Source: Citrobacter rodentium NBRC 105723 = DSM 16636
GTDB taxonomy: Bacteria > Pseudomonadota > Gammaproteobacteria > Enterobacterales > Enterobacteriaceae
Reading direction: 5' to 3'
Length of the DNA: 64,000 nucleotides
NCBI RefSeq assembly: GCF_021278985.1
Contig: NZ_CP082833.1
Location: 3,596,001-3,660,000 of the forward strand
Notes under the pieces: model-generated
The model's input: only the letters and a program-made list of their open reading frames with translations
Told to the model about the DNA's origin: nothing
Databases searched by the model: none
Translations under genes and position numbers: made by a program
Shown: positions 16,851 to 25,661 of the stretch, in pieces
Numbering within the stretch: the first letter of the stretch is position 1
How the letters are laid out: every line of letters begins with the position of its first letter

Positions 16851-18596
16851 GTGAAAAAGAAAAGTGACGGCGCGGCCAGGAGTTTTACCCCTGTGCGTTT
16901 TGCGCTGCTTTGTGTGGCGATATTGCTGAGTCTTGGATTATTGCTGGGCCGGGTGGCGTGGCTGCAGCTGATTTCCCCCGATAAGCTGGTCAGGCAGCAG
17001 GACATGCGCTCACTGCGTGAGGTGACCACCGCGTCGCCACGCGGGATGATCGTCGACAGGGAAGGGCATCCGCTGGCCGTCAGCGTGCCGGTGGATGCCG
17101 TCTGGGCCGATCCGAAAACCTTGCTGAGTAAAGGCGGCGTCGGCTATGACGCACGCTGGCAGGCGCTGGCTGATACGCTGCATTTATCGCTCAGTACGCT
17201 GGCGGAACGCGTTAACCATGCGCCAACGGGTCGCTTTCTTTATCTGGCGCGGCAGGTTTCACCGCAGCAGGCGCAGTGGATCGACCAACTCAATCTTCCC
17301 GGTATTAACCTGCGCGAAGAGTCGCGTCGCTTTTATCCGGCAGGCCATGTCGCCGCCAATCTGATCGGCTTCACCAATATTGACGGGCAGGGCATCGAAG
17401 GCATCGAGAAAAGCTTTAATGCGCAGCTGATGGGCAAGCCGGGGTCGCGTCTGGTACGGAAAGATAAATTTGGTCACGTTATTGAAAACATTACCGAAGT
17501 CAGTCCGGTGCCGGCGCACAATTTACAGCTCAGCATTGACGAGCGGCTGCAAACCGTCACGGAAGATGCGCTGGATAATGCCGTCACCTGGAATAAGGCA
17601 GAATCGGGAGCCGCAATACTGGTGAGTATTGCCACGGGGGAGGTGCTGGCGATGGCGAACTATCCTGACTTTAATCCCAACAACCGTGACGGCGCGGTGC
17701 TGGATGATTTTCGCAATCGCGCTATCAGCGATACTTTTGAGCCTGGTTCCACGGTGAAGCCGCTGGTGATTATGACTGCGCTGCAGCAAGGCATTGTGCA
17801 GCCGGACAGCGTCATTGACACCCATCCCTTTATCCTTGACGGACACCGTATTCGCGACGTCGGTTTTTACCCCGAGCTGACCCTGACCGGCATATTACAA
17901 AAATCGAGCGACACCGGCGTCTCGCATCTGTCGCTGGCAATGCCCGTCCAGCGGCTTATTGACACTTATAAGAACTTTGGCTTCGGCCAGCCGACCGGGC
18001 TGGGGCTCACCGGTGAAAGCCGGGGACTGATGCCGCAGCGCCGCTACTGGAGCGATCTGGATCGCGCCACGTTTGCTTTTGGCTACGGTCTGATGGTCAC
18101 GCCGCTGCAGCTGGCGCACGTGTACGCCACCATTGGCAGCTTTGGTATCTATCGCCCCCTCTCTATTACCCGCATCGATCCGCCGGTGATCGGGAAACGG
18201 GTGATGCCGGAAGCGCTAGTCCGCCAGGTGGAACATATGATGGAAAGCGTGGCGCTGCCGGGCGGCGGCGGGACGAAAGCGGCGGTGCGGGGCTATCGCG
18301 TGGCGGTGAAAACCGGCACTGCCAAGAAGATTGGCGACGACGGAAAATACGTGGATAAATATGTGGCTTATACCGCAGGCGTCGCGCCGGCCAGCAATCC
18401 GCAGTTTGCGCTGGTGGTGGTGATTAACAATCCGCAAAACGGTTCATACTACGGCGGCGCAGTATCAGCTCCGGTGTTCAGTCAGATTATGGGGGATGTG
18501 CTGCGGCTGGAAAATGTCAAACCCGATGGAATGCCCCCTGACTCCAGCCATCTGCTGGTCATGGACAGCCATAAAGCGTTTGCGCACACGCTGTGA
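16851..18596 (+). CDS. PBP3SAL-type division transpeptidase (FtsI paralogue)
   Basis: Class B penicillin-binding protein resembling FtsI but encoded outside the dcw cluster. In Salmonella the gene at this locus encodes PBP3SAL, a division transpeptidase used at acidic pH inside host cells; E. coli K-12 lacks it. The GTG at 16851, after GGGAG, gives 581 residues. Short cytoplasmic tail, membrane helix about 18-38, dimerisation domain, then the transpeptidase: S300-TVK303, S352-S-D354 and K487-TG489. The second motif ends in Asp, where FtsI has SSN. The frame is open upstream to 16749 but without a ribosome site. Flanked by cspC and rlmA. Confidence 0.9.
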   Translation: MKKKSDGAARSFTPVRFALLCVAILLSLGLLLGRVAWLQLISPDKLVRQQDMRSLREVTTASPRGMIVDREGHPLAVSVPVDAVWADPKTLLSKGGVGYDARWQALADTLHLSLSTLAERVNHAPTGRFLYLARQVSPQQAQWIDQLNLPGINLREESRRFYPAGHVAANLIGFTNIDGQGIEGIEKSFNAQLMGKPGSRLVRKDKFGHVIENITEVSPVPAHNLQLSIDERLQTVTEDALDNAVTWNKAESGAAILVSIATGEVLAMANYPDFNPNNRDGAVLDDFRNRAISDTFEPGSTVKPLVIMTALQQGIVQPDSVIDTHPFILDGHRIRDVGFYPELTLTGILQKSSDTGVSHLSLAMPVQRLIDTYKNFGFGQPTGLGLTGESRGLMPQRRYWSDLDRATFAFGYGLMVTPLQLAHVYATIGSFGIYRPLSITRIDPPVIGKRVMPEALVRQVEHMMESVALPGGGGTKAAVRGYRVAVKTGTAKKIGDDGKYVDKYVAYTAGVAPASNPQFALVVVINNPQNGSYYGGAVSAPVFSQIMGDVLRLENVKPDGMPPDSSHLLVMDSHKAFAHTL

Positions 18597-18659
18597 AAGA
18601 TTCTCCCGTGGCGTAAATCGCGCTACACTTGCGGCCTTTCGTTGTTTGCCGGAGTCGTT

Positions 18660-19469
18660 ATGTCGTTTGCCTGTCCGCTTTGCCACCAGCCCCTTGCCCG
18701 GGTGGATAACAGCTTAATTTGCCCACAGCGGCATCAGTTTGATGTGGCGAAAGAGGGATACGTTAATCTGCTGCCGGTGCAGCATAAACGTTCGCGCGAT
18801 CCGGGCGACAGCGCGGAGATGATGCAGGCGCGGCGCGCCTTTCTCGATGCCGGACACTATCAGCCGCTGCGTGACGCCATCGTGGACAAGCTTACCGCGC
18901 ATCCGGGCGCGTCGGCATCCTCACTACTCGATATTGGCTGTGGGGAAGGGTACTACACCCACGCGTTCGCCGACGCGCTGCCCGCAGCGACCACCTTTGG
19001 CCTTGATGTGGCAAGGGTGGCGATAAAAGCTGCGGCAAAACGCTATCCGCAGGTAACGTTCTGCGTGGCCTCCAGCCATCGATTGCCGTTTGCCGATGCC
19101 AGTCAGGACGCGGTTGTACGAATCTACGCCCCCTGCAAGGCGGCAGAGCTGGCGCGGGTAATAAAACCCGGCGGGGTGGTCATTACCGCAACCCCTGGGC
19201 CGCGTCATTTACTGGAGCTGAAAGGGCTGATTTATGATGAGGTGCGGCTTCATGCGACGGGTAACGAACAGCTGGAAGGCTTCACCCTGCAAGAGCAGCT
19301 TTCCATTGCCTATCCCATGCGCCTGAGCGGTGCGGAAGCGGTCGCTTTATTACAGATGACGCCATTCGCGTGGCGAGCGAAACCGCAGGTATGGGAGCAA
19401 CTGGCGGAGCGGGAGAGGTTTGACTGCCAGACGGATTTTCATCTGCATATCTGGCAGCGCGCCGATTAA
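18660..19469 (+). CDS. rlmA: RlmA, 23S rRNA m1G745 methyltransferase
   Basis: Methylates N1 of G745 in 23S rRNA. 269 residues. The N-terminal zinc finger has Cys5, Cys8, Cys21 and His25 (CPLCHQP...CPQRHQF); the SAM-binding loop is LLDIGCGEGYYTHA (about 90-103), followed by APCKAAELARVIKPGG. The ATG at 18660 follows CGGAG. The frame extends slightly upstream to 18642 without support. Its stop overlaps the mntP stop on the other strand by four bases. Confidence 0.95.
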   Translation: MSFACPLCHQPLARVDNSLICPQRHQFDVAKEGYVNLLPVQHKRSRDPGDSAEMMQARRAFLDAGHYQPLRDAIVDKLTAHPGASASSLLDIGCGEGYYTHAFADALPAATTFGLDVARVAIKAAAKRYPQVTFCVASSHRLPFADASQDAVVRIYAPCKAAELARVIKPGGVVITATPGPRHLLELKGLIYDEVRLHATGNEQLEGFTLQEQLSIAYPMRLSGAEAVALLQMTPFAWRAKPQVWEQLAERERFDCQTDFHLHIWQRAD

Positions 19470-20032
19470 CCGTAAAAGTGCGCCCAGAGGATCTGGACGC
19501 CAAGAGCGAGCAGTACAAGGCCGCCGAGAATTTCAGCCCGCTTGCCAAGCAGCGGGCCGATAAAGCGGCCAATCATCATGCCCAGCGTCGACATAATCAG
19601 CGTCGCGCAACCGATAGCCAGCGCGGTGGCGATAATATTCACCTGCAGGAAGGCCAGGCCGATACCAACAGCCATGGCATCAAGGCTGGTGGCGATCGCC
19701 GTAGTGACCAGCAGCCAGAAACCGTGGCGGCGTGGCGGTTCTTCATCGACATCGTCAGCGCCGCGGAAACCTTCGATCATCATGCGCGCCCCTAAGAATA
19801 CCAGCAGCACGAAGGCGATCCAGTGGTTCCACTCCAGCACCACCTGACTTGCCAGCATCCCCAGCCCCCAGCCGATCAACGGCGTCAGGGTTTCGACGGA
19901 GCCAAAGATGAGGCCGGTGCGCAGGGCTTCAGAAAATTTGGGTTTATGCAGCGCGGCGCCTTTGCCGATTGAAACGGCGAAAGCATCCATCGACATGCCG
20001 AAAGCGAGAATGATTGTGGCGGTGATATTCAT
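19466..20032 (-). CDS. mntP: MntP manganese exporter
   Basis: Six-helix inner-membrane Mn2+ efflux pump. 188 residues from the ATG at 20032; the two DUF204 repeats each show an Asp in a helix (GMSMDAFAVSIGKG and ATSLDAMAVGIG), residues needed for Mn2+ export. The frame is open upstream to 20086, but that stretch is the riboswitch tail, and 20032 matches E. coli. Expression is expected to rise with Mn2+ through the leader riboswitch and MntR; a Fur box is also present. Confidence 0.96.
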   Translation of the reverse strand: MNITATIILAFGMSMDAFAVSIGKGAALHKPKFSEALRTGLIFGSVETLTPLIGWGLGMLASQVVLEWNHWIAFVLLVFLGARMMIEGFRGADDVDEEPPRRHGFWLLVTTAIATSLDAMAVGIGLAFLQVNIIATALAIGCATLIMSTLGMMIGRFIGPLLGKRAEILGGLVLLALGVQILWAHFYG

Positions 20033-20129
20033 GACAGCGTCCTGACCGGGGTTTCCATAAAACACACCACTGCCCCCAGTAAACATGCTGGCCGCAATAA
20101 ATTTTCAGCAGCCTGCATAGCAGTTGATG

Positions 20130-20245
20130 TGCCTATGGTCTCGCCTGACTAACCTGATTGTTAGTCCGTACGCGCCACGTTTTGCAACGAGTATGTTGAC
20201 ACGTACATTTCCGCAGTCCGGAAATCGGCTACTCCCCAAATGACG
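20130..20245 (-). ncRNA. yybP-ykoY manganese riboswitch in the mntP leader
   Basis: Read on the minus strand the leader begins TTTGGGGAGTAGCC, then a hairpin (CGATTTCCGGAC...GGAAAT), a stem around ACGTG, and ends GTTAGTCAGGCGAGACC, the conserved parts of the yybP-ykoY motif. It corresponds to the Mn2+-sensing leader of E. coli mntP, which opens the ribosome site when Mn2+ binds. The core ends about 100 bases before the start codon. Confidence 0.88.
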
Positions 20246-20310
20246 GCGCAACCTTAACATATTTTGAGAATATAAAACAACTGTGGAGAAAATATTATTG
20301 TCGCCTAATT

Positions 20311-20329
20311 GAAAATGATTTTCATTTAA
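20311..20329. promoter_or_regulatory. Fur box upstream of mntP
   Basis: GAAAATGATTTTCATTTAA matches 13 of 19 positions of the classic Fur consensus and is nearly a perfect inverted repeat (AAAATGATTTTCATTT). It lies about 65 bases before the riboswitch. Fur control of mntP is known in E. coli. Confidence 0.65.
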
Positions 20330-20377
20330 TTTTAACTTTTAATAAAACGTTAAAATAAATAACATTTTTGTCGCAAC

Positions 20378-20397
20378 AATATAGCCCTTGCTATGTT
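20378..20397. promoter_or_regulatory. MntR box upstream of mntP
   Basis: AATATAGC-CCTT-GCTATGTT: two 8-base arms with one mismatch, closely matching the MntR operator as known from mntH (AACATAGC-N4-GCTATGTT). MntR is reported to activate mntP in E. coli. It lies between the mntP leader and the yobD stop. Confidence 0.75.
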
Positions 20398-20446
20398 TGA
20401 TATTACGCTGATAGCAAAAAAACAGTGCGCAGGCTATCTGGTTAAC

Positions 20447-20905
20447 TCATTGAGAGGAAATGAGAAGTTTATATATTTTTTCGAGATCGTCGATATTTCG
20501 CACACGAATCAGCAGACGGCGTTGTTCTAATTGCATCACCAGAACGCCATCTTCCGATAAATTCATCTCTTTAATACGGTTATATTCTATCCACACATTG
20601 GCGAAGAAAAATCCTCGTTGTTTAAAGATGATTTTCGGTGTGCGGATCCAGAAAATATAAAAGCCCATCAGCGCCAGCGCCGATAATAACCAGGTAGTGA
20701 TTAACGCGCCCTGGCTGGTCACGTTGTTGTAGATAAGAATGGCGATTAAGCCGATAAAAATAACGCTGTCCACGCGGCTGCGGCGCAGCAGGGGGATGGC
20801 AAGAAGCGTCGGGCCGTTGCGGCGGGGCATGATGAACTGATCGTAGATGGCGTACGCCAGTAACGCGGCAATAAAAAGAACCAGCACCAGGTCCGTGATC
20901 GACAT
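20447..20905 (-). CDS. yobD: YobD, DUF986 inner-membrane protein
   Basis: 152-residue membrane protein of the UPF0266/DUF986 family, function unknown. Three hydrophobic segments (about 4-24, 45-62, 67-87) and a cytoplasmic C-terminal half rich in charged residues. The ATG at 20905, after GGAGAG, matches E. coli YobD; the longer frame to 21070 is a run-through of the manZ terminator. It sits 58 bases downstream of manZ behind a terminator, so expression may come from read-through. Confidence 0.92.
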   Translation of the reverse strand: MSITDLVLVLFIAALLAYAIYDQFIMPRRNGPTLLAIPLLRRSRVDSVIFIGLIAILIYNNVTSQGALITTWLLSALALMGFYIFWIRTPKIIFKQRGFFFANVWIEYNRIKEMNLSEDGVLVMQLEQRRLLIRVRNIDDLEKIYKLLISSQ

Positions 20906-20922
20906 CTCTCCTCCTGAAACAT

Positions 20923-20949
20923 AAAAAACGGGGCCGTACAGGCCCCGGT
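20923..20949 (-). terminator. Terminator of manXYZ
   Basis: On the minus strand CGGGGCC and GGCCCCG flank a short loop, then TTTTTTA, directly after the manZ stop. Confidence 0.88.
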
Positions 20950-20963
20950 TGTGTACAACAGTC

Positions 20964-21824
20964 TTACTGGCCCAGCAGGCCGACGGCGTAGCCCGCGATA
21001 CCGATGACGAAGAAGCCAACGATGATCCACAGCGGGTTAACTTTCTTACGCAGCAGCCACATACAGGCAAAGGTCAACAGCAGCGGCACCAGACCCGGCA
21101 TCAGCTGGTCGAGAATGGTCTGTACGGTGGTGACGCGCGTCTGTCCGTCCTGGCCGGTGATAGTCGAAACCACCAGCGGGATATTGACGTGCGTCCACTT
21201 GTTCACCAACGCCCCCATCACAAACAGGCCGAGGATGGACGCCCCCTCAGTCAGTTTTTGCAGGAAGCCGCCGCCCATATCTTTAACGATATCGACGCCT
21301 TTGCGATAGCCATAAGCCACGCCGTAATAACGGGTCGCCAGACGCACCAGGTTAAACAGGATAAAGAACAGCAGCGGACCGAGCAGGCTACCGCTCATGG
21401 CGATCCCGGCGCCCAGCGCGGCGAATACCGGACGCACGGTCCCCCAGAAAATCGGATCGCCAACGCCTGCCAGCGGGCCCATCAGACCGACTTTGATACC
21501 ATTAATCGCACCATCATCGATCTCTGCGCCATTAGCGCGCTGTTCTTCCATCGCCAGGGTAACGCCGAGAACCGGCGCTGCAACGTAGGGATGGGTGTTG
21601 AAGAATTCCAGGTGACGTTTAATCGCCTGCTTACGCGCATCGTTATTCTCCGGATAGAGACGGCGGATCGCCGGCACCATGGAGAAGCAGAAACCCAGCG
21701 CCTGCATACGTTCGAAGTTCCATGAACCCTGAAACAGGTTAGAACGAATGAACACGCCACGAATATCACTCTGAGTGAGTTTTTTCTCAGTGGTAGTTTT
21801 AGTCATATCAACCATTTCGGTCAC
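20964..21824 (-). CDS. manZ: ManZ, mannose PTS EIID subunit
   Basis: Membrane subunit IID of the mannose phosphotransferase system, which with IIC forms the channel for mannose, glucose, glucosamine and N-acetylglucosamine. 286 residues; the start ATG at 21824 gives three more residues than the shortest annotated E. coli form (next ATG at 21815, MVDM). The conserved GIKVGLMGPLAGVGDPIFWGT segment and the C-terminal membrane helices are visible. manY ends three bases upstream. Confidence 0.96.
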   Translation of the reverse strand: MTEMVDMTKTTTEKKLTQSDIRGVFIRSNLFQGSWNFERMQALGFCFSMVPAIRRLYPENNDARKQAIKRHLEFFNTHPYVAAPVLGVTLAMEEQRANGAEIDDGAINGIKVGLMGPLAGVGDPIFWGTVRPVFAALGAGIAMSGSLLGPLLFFILFNLVRLATRYYGVAYGYRKGVDIVKDMGGGFLQKLTEGASILGLFVMGALVNKWTHVNIPLVVSTITGQDGQTRVTTVQTILDQLMPGLVPLLLTFACMWLLRKKVNPLWIIVGFFVIGIAGYAVGLLGQ

Positions 21825-21827
21825 CTG

Positions 21828-22628
21828 TTAGTCCAGTTCGTTATCGAGATCGTTGTTACCCGCAGCCTGCGCTGGCGCACCTGCCACACGGTTGTATTTC
21901 GGGCTCAGCTGAATGTAGAGGATGGCCATAACCGCGCCAATCACACCCAGAGCGACCAGGTTGAAGTTAGTAAACGCCGCCGTGACGAAGCCGAGGTAGA
22001 AGAACGGCATCAGATAGCCTGCGCGCATCATGTTGATGACCATCGCGTAACCGACCACGACGATCATGCCGCCGGCGATGTTCAGGCCGCCCGTTACCAC
22101 TTCCGGAATCGCGTTCAGCATGCTCTGAACTTCGCTGGTGCCAACGGAGATGGCGACGATAACTGCCGGAATCGCGATACGCATCGCCTGCAGGAACAGG
22201 GAAGAGACGTGCAGCCAGGAGAGCGCCGTCAGGTTGCCGTTTTCCGCCGCCTTATCCGCCGCGTGCTGGAAGGCGACGGTGATGGTACGAACGATAATGG
22301 TCAGAACCTGGCCCGCAGCGGCCAGTGGAATCGCCAGGGCGATACCGGCGCCGATGCTCTGATGCCCGGCGATAACCAGAACGGTAGAGATAATGGATGC
22401 CAGCGCGGCATCGGGTGCGACGGCGGCGCCAATGTTCATCCAGCCCAGGGCGATCATTTCCAGGGTACCACCGATGATAATACCGGTTTTCATATCCCCG
22501 AGTACGGCGCCAATCAGCGTACAGGCCACCAGTGGGCGGTGGAACTGAAATTCATCAAGTACCGACTCCATACCTGCGATACATGCGACGATGAACACCA
22601 GCACAATCTGAAGAGTGGTAATCTCCAT
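21828..22628 (-). CDS. manY: ManY, mannose PTS EIIC subunit
   Basis: Membrane subunit IIC of the mannose PTS, 266 residues with about eight hydrophobic segments and the family sequence MNIGAAVAPDAALASIIST. Together with ManZ it also serves as an entry route for lambda DNA and some bacteriocins in E. coli. It is the middle gene of manXYZ, 57 bases after manX and 3 before manZ. In E. coli the sRNA SgrS targets the manX and manY translation starts; I cannot verify pairing here. Confidence 0.96.
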   Translation of the reverse strand: MEITTLQIVLVFIVACIAGMESVLDEFQFHRPLVACTLIGAVLGDMKTGIIIGGTLEMIALGWMNIGAAVAPDAALASIISTVLVIAGHQSIGAGIALAIPLAAAGQVLTIIVRTITVAFQHAADKAAENGNLTALSWLHVSSLFLQAMRIAIPAVIVAISVGTSEVQSMLNAIPEVVTGGLNIAGGMIVVVGYAMVINMMRAGYLMPFFYLGFVTAAFTNFNLVALGVIGAVMAILYIQLSPKYNRVAGAPAQAAGNNDLDNELD

Positions 22629-22685
22629 TGTACTTCTCCTATTGCTATACAGACTTAAGTGTGAAAGCTAATTAAATGCCGGTGG

Positions 22686-23654
22686 TTACTTGCCCACTTT
22701 GGCGATCAAATCCATCATTTTCAGTTTCGGATCGGTTGAAACCTTCCGCGCTTCAAGCTCAATACCGCGCGCGTTGAGTTTATTGAAGGCTTCAATATCT
22801 TTCGCATCGACGGAGATGGCGTTGTTCACCTGAGTTTTGCCCTGACGGAAAGCCATCCCGCCAATGTTTACGGAGGTGATCTTTACGCCGCCTTCGACAA
22901 TACGCTCGACGTCGGTCGGGTTAGTGAACAGCAGCATTACCCGCTCGCCGGCGTATTTCGGGTTGTTGTACACGCGGATCATCTTGGCGACGTCAACCAC
23001 GTGAGCCGTGACGCCGGGCGGCGCGACCTGAGTTAACAGCGTTTTACGCACGGTATCGGCGGCAACTTCATCGCTGACGACGATAATGCGGGTGACGTTA
23101 GTTTCTTTGGTCCAGCGGGTCGCCACCTGGCCGTGGATTAAACGGTCATCGATGCGCGCGAGGCCGATCACCATGTAATCGTTCGGACCCATCGGTTTTG
23201 CCGGGGCGGCGGCTTTGGGCGCGGCGGCAACAGGGGCTGGCGCCGCGGTTTCGACCGGTTTGGCCTTCAGCGCTTTCACGCCTTCGCGACCGGTTTCGAC
23301 GGCAAGCTGCACCAGTTCGTCAAACTCCGGGTTGTCGTCGCGCGCCATGAAGGTTTCCACCAGCATCGGGATATTGACGCCAGCGATAACTTCATAATGC
23401 TCTTTGTCGACAACAATACGGCTGGCAGCGTTAAACGGGCTGCCGCCCCAGGTATCGACGAGGAACAGCACGCCTTTACTGGTATCGAGTTTTGCTAACT
23501 GAGCGTTGTACTTTTCGATCAGCGTTTCGGCGTTTTCGCCGGGTACGAAATCGATCCAGCCGACGTTCTCCTGCTCGCCTAACAACATCTCTGCCGTTTT
23601 AAGTAACTGCTCTGCAGCCCAACCATGTGTGCCTATCACAATAGCAATGGTCAC
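22686..23654 (-). CDS. manX: ManX, mannose PTS EIIAB subunit
   Basis: Cytoplasmic fused IIA-IIB protein, 322 residues. The IIA phosphohistidine is His10 (VIGTHGWAAE); an Ala/Pro linker (about 132-153) leads to IIB with phosphohistidine His174 (IDDRLIHGQV). It takes phosphate from HPr and passes it to the sugar entering through ManYZ. First gene of the operon, ATG after GGAGG. In E. coli it is controlled by CRP, Mlc and NagC; a CRP-like site lies upstream at about 23800. Confidence 0.97.
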   Translation of the reverse strand: MTIAIVIGTHGWAAEQLLKTAEMLLGEQENVGWIDFVPGENAETLIEKYNAQLAKLDTSKGVLFLVDTWGGSPFNAASRIVVDKEHYEVIAGVNIPMLVETFMARDDNPEFDELVQLAVETGREGVKALKAKPVETAAPAPVAAAPKAAAPAKPMGPNDYMVIGLARIDDRLIHGQVATRWTKETNVTRIIVVSDEVAADTVRKTLLTQVAPPGVTAHVVDVAKMIRVYNNPKYAGERVMLLFTNPTDVERIVEGGVKITSVNIGGMAFRQGKTQVNNAISVDAKDIEAFNKLNARGIELEARKVSTDPKLKMMDLIAKVGK

Positions 23655-23799
23655 TTGCTACCTCCTTTATTATCGTTAACACATCATTTAACGAGATGTA
23701 TTTGAATCGTCGTCCGCAATCGAATCGATTCAGATAAGGGTTACAATGAAAAAGCGATGAATTTCGTGAATTATTTTAGATATCGAAAAAAATATTTTA

Positions 23800-23815
23800 T
23801 GTGATGAAGATCCGT
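23800..23815 (-). promoter_or_regulatory. Candidate CRP site upstream of manX
   Basis: TGTGA-TGAAGA-TCCGT: one perfect and one weak half-site at CRP spacing, about 150 bases before the manX start. Known CRP control of manXYZ supports it; the match alone is modest. Confidence 0.4.
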
Positions 23816-23892
23816 AATTTAGCTTTCCCTGATAAGAAAATTCGGAGCGTGAAATATGCCAGTTACAATTGTTTGCAAAGGAAGGTAAATCT

Positions 23893-23929
23893 TTGCCAAA
23901 AATGCAGTTCCTCTGTTATGTTTACCTTC
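23893..23929 (+). promoter_or_regulatory. Candidate promoter of yoaE
   Basis: TTGCCA (23893-23898), 17 bases, then TTATGT (23916-23921) preceded by TG. It overlaps an inverted repeat GAAGGTAAA (23881-23889) / TTTACCTTC (23921-23929), a possible operator. The transcript would have a leader of about 165 bases. Confidence 0.4.
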
Positions 23930-24096
23930 TGTTTAACTTATCAGGAGTATAGGGCAACAGCCCGCTGTATGGATCGTCACCGATGTCATTTCACTTTCAG
24001 GCCTCAACGCGCCTGCCACTCTGGCATTTCATGTCACGCCTTTCGTCTGCATATTGCTGTATCGCCTGTTAACCATTCCTTAAGCAGGAGCTTGTC

Positions 24097-25656
24097 ATGG
24101 AATTTTTAATGGACCCCTCCATCTGGGCGGGTTTGCTTACGCTTGTCGTCCTTGAAATTGTTCTGGGTATCGATAACCTGGTCTTTATCGCCATTCTGGC
24201 GGATAAGCTGCCGCCAAAGCAGCGCGACAAAGCGCGTCTGATTGGTTTATCGCTGGCGCTGATTATGCGTCTGGCGCTGCTGTCCGTGATCTCATGGATG
24301 GTCACCCTGACCAAACCGCTGTTTTCAGTGATGGATTTCACTTTTTCCGGCCGCGACCTGATTATGCTGCTGGGGGGACTATTCCTGCTGTTCAAGGCCA
24401 CTACCGAACTGCATGAACGGCTCGAAAACCGCCAGCACGATGCCGGGCATGGCAAAGGCTATGCCAGCTTCTGGGTCGTGGTCATGCAGATCGTCGTACT
24501 CGACGCCGTCTTCTCTCTTGACGCGGTCATTACCGCCGTCGGGATGGTGAACGATCTGCCGGTCATGATGGCGGCGGTGGTGATTGCAATGGCGGTGATG
24601 CTGCTGGCGTCGAAACCGCTGACGCGTTTTGTGAACCAGCATCCGACGGTGGTGGTGCTCTGTCTGAGCTTCCTGCTGATGATCGGTTTAAGCCTCGTTG
24701 CGGAAGGCTTTGGCTTTCATATACCGAAAGGCTATCTGTATGCGGCGATTGGTTTCTCGATCGTTATCGAACTGTTTAACCAGATTGCGCGTCGCAACTT
24801 TATCCGCCAACAGTCGACGCTGCCGCTGCGTGCCCGTACCGCTGACGCCATTCTGCGTCTGATGGGCGGCAAACGTCAGGCGGCGGTTCAGCACGAATCA
24901 GACAGCCTGGCAACGGTGCCAGTGCCGGAAGGCGCGTTCGCTGAAGAAGAGCGCTACATGATTAACGGCGTGCTGACGCTGGCCCAGCGCTCGCTGCGCG
25001 GCATTATGACCCCGCGTGGCGAAATCAGCTGGGTGGATGCCAACCTGAGCGTGGACGAAATCCGCGCGCAGCTGCTCTCCTCGCCGCACAGCCTGTTCCC
25101 GGTGTGCCGTGGCGAACTGGATGAAGTGATCGGTATCGTACGGGCGAAGGAGCTGCTGGTGGCGCTGGAAGAGGGCGTTGACGTCGCGGCGATTGCCTCG
25201 GCTTCTCCGGCCATTGTGGTTCCGGAAACGCTGGATCCGATTAACCTGCTGGGCGTTCTGCGCCGTGCTCGCGGCAGCTTTGTCATCGTCACCAACGAGT
25301 TTGGCGTGGTGCAGGGGCTGGTCACGCCGCTGGATGTCCTTGAAGCGATTGCCGGCGAGTTCCCGGACGCCGACGAAACGCCGGAAATTACCCCGGACGG
25401 CGACGGCTGGTTAGTGAAAGGCGGCACCGATCTGCACGCGTTGCAGCAGGCGCTGGCGGTTGATAACCTGGTCGATGATGACGAAGACATTGCGACGGTC
25501 GCAGGTCTGGTGATTGCCGCGAAAGGGCACATCCCGCACGTCGGCGAAGCGATTGAGGTTGCCCCGCTCAGCATCACTATCGTTGAAGCCAACGACTACC
25601 GGGTGGATCTGGTGCGAATTGTTAAAGAGCAGCCTGCCCACGACGAAGAAGAGTAA
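24097..25656 (+). CDS. yoaE: YoaE, TerC-like membrane protein with CBS and CorC domains
   Basis: 519-residue protein: N-terminal TerC-type membrane domain (about 1-240, with EIVLGIDNLVFIAIL and DAVFSLDAVITAVG, the acidic motifs shared with metal-related TerC proteins), two CBS domains (about 300-425) and a C-terminal CorC/HlyC transporter-associated domain (about 430-510). By family it is likely a metal-ion (perhaps Mn2+ or Mg2+) efflux or cofactor protein; the exact job is unproven. ATG after AGCAGGAG. Its stop lies five bases from the convergent pdeD stop. Confidence 0.94.
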   Translation: MEFLMDPSIWAGLLTLVVLEIVLGIDNLVFIAILADKLPPKQRDKARLIGLSLALIMRLALLSVISWMVTLTKPLFSVMDFTFSGRDLIMLLGGLFLLFKATTELHERLENRQHDAGHGKGYASFWVVVMQIVVLDAVFSLDAVITAVGMVNDLPVMMAAVVIAMAVMLLASKPLTRFVNQHPTVVVLCLSFLLMIGLSLVAEGFGFHIPKGYLYAAIGFSIVIELFNQIARRNFIRQQSTLPLRARTADAILRLMGGKRQAAVQHESDSLATVPVPEGAFAEEERYMINGVLTLAQRSLRGIMTPRGEISWVDANLSVDEIRAQLLSSPHSLFPVCRGELDEVIGIVRAKELLVALEEGVDVAAIASASPAIVVPETLDPINLLGVLRRARGSFVIVTNEFGVVQGLVTPLDVLEAIAGEFPDADETPEITPDGDGWLVKGGTDLHALQQALAVDNLVDDDEDIATVAGLVIAAKGHIPHVGEAIEVAPLSITIVEANDYRVDLVRIVKEQPAHDEEE

Positions 25657-25661
25657 TCTCT

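Noticed and set aside
23801..24109. 102-codon ORF in the manX-yoaE gap
   Set aside because: Odd composition, no family resemblance, and it overlaps the yoaE promoter, leader and start.
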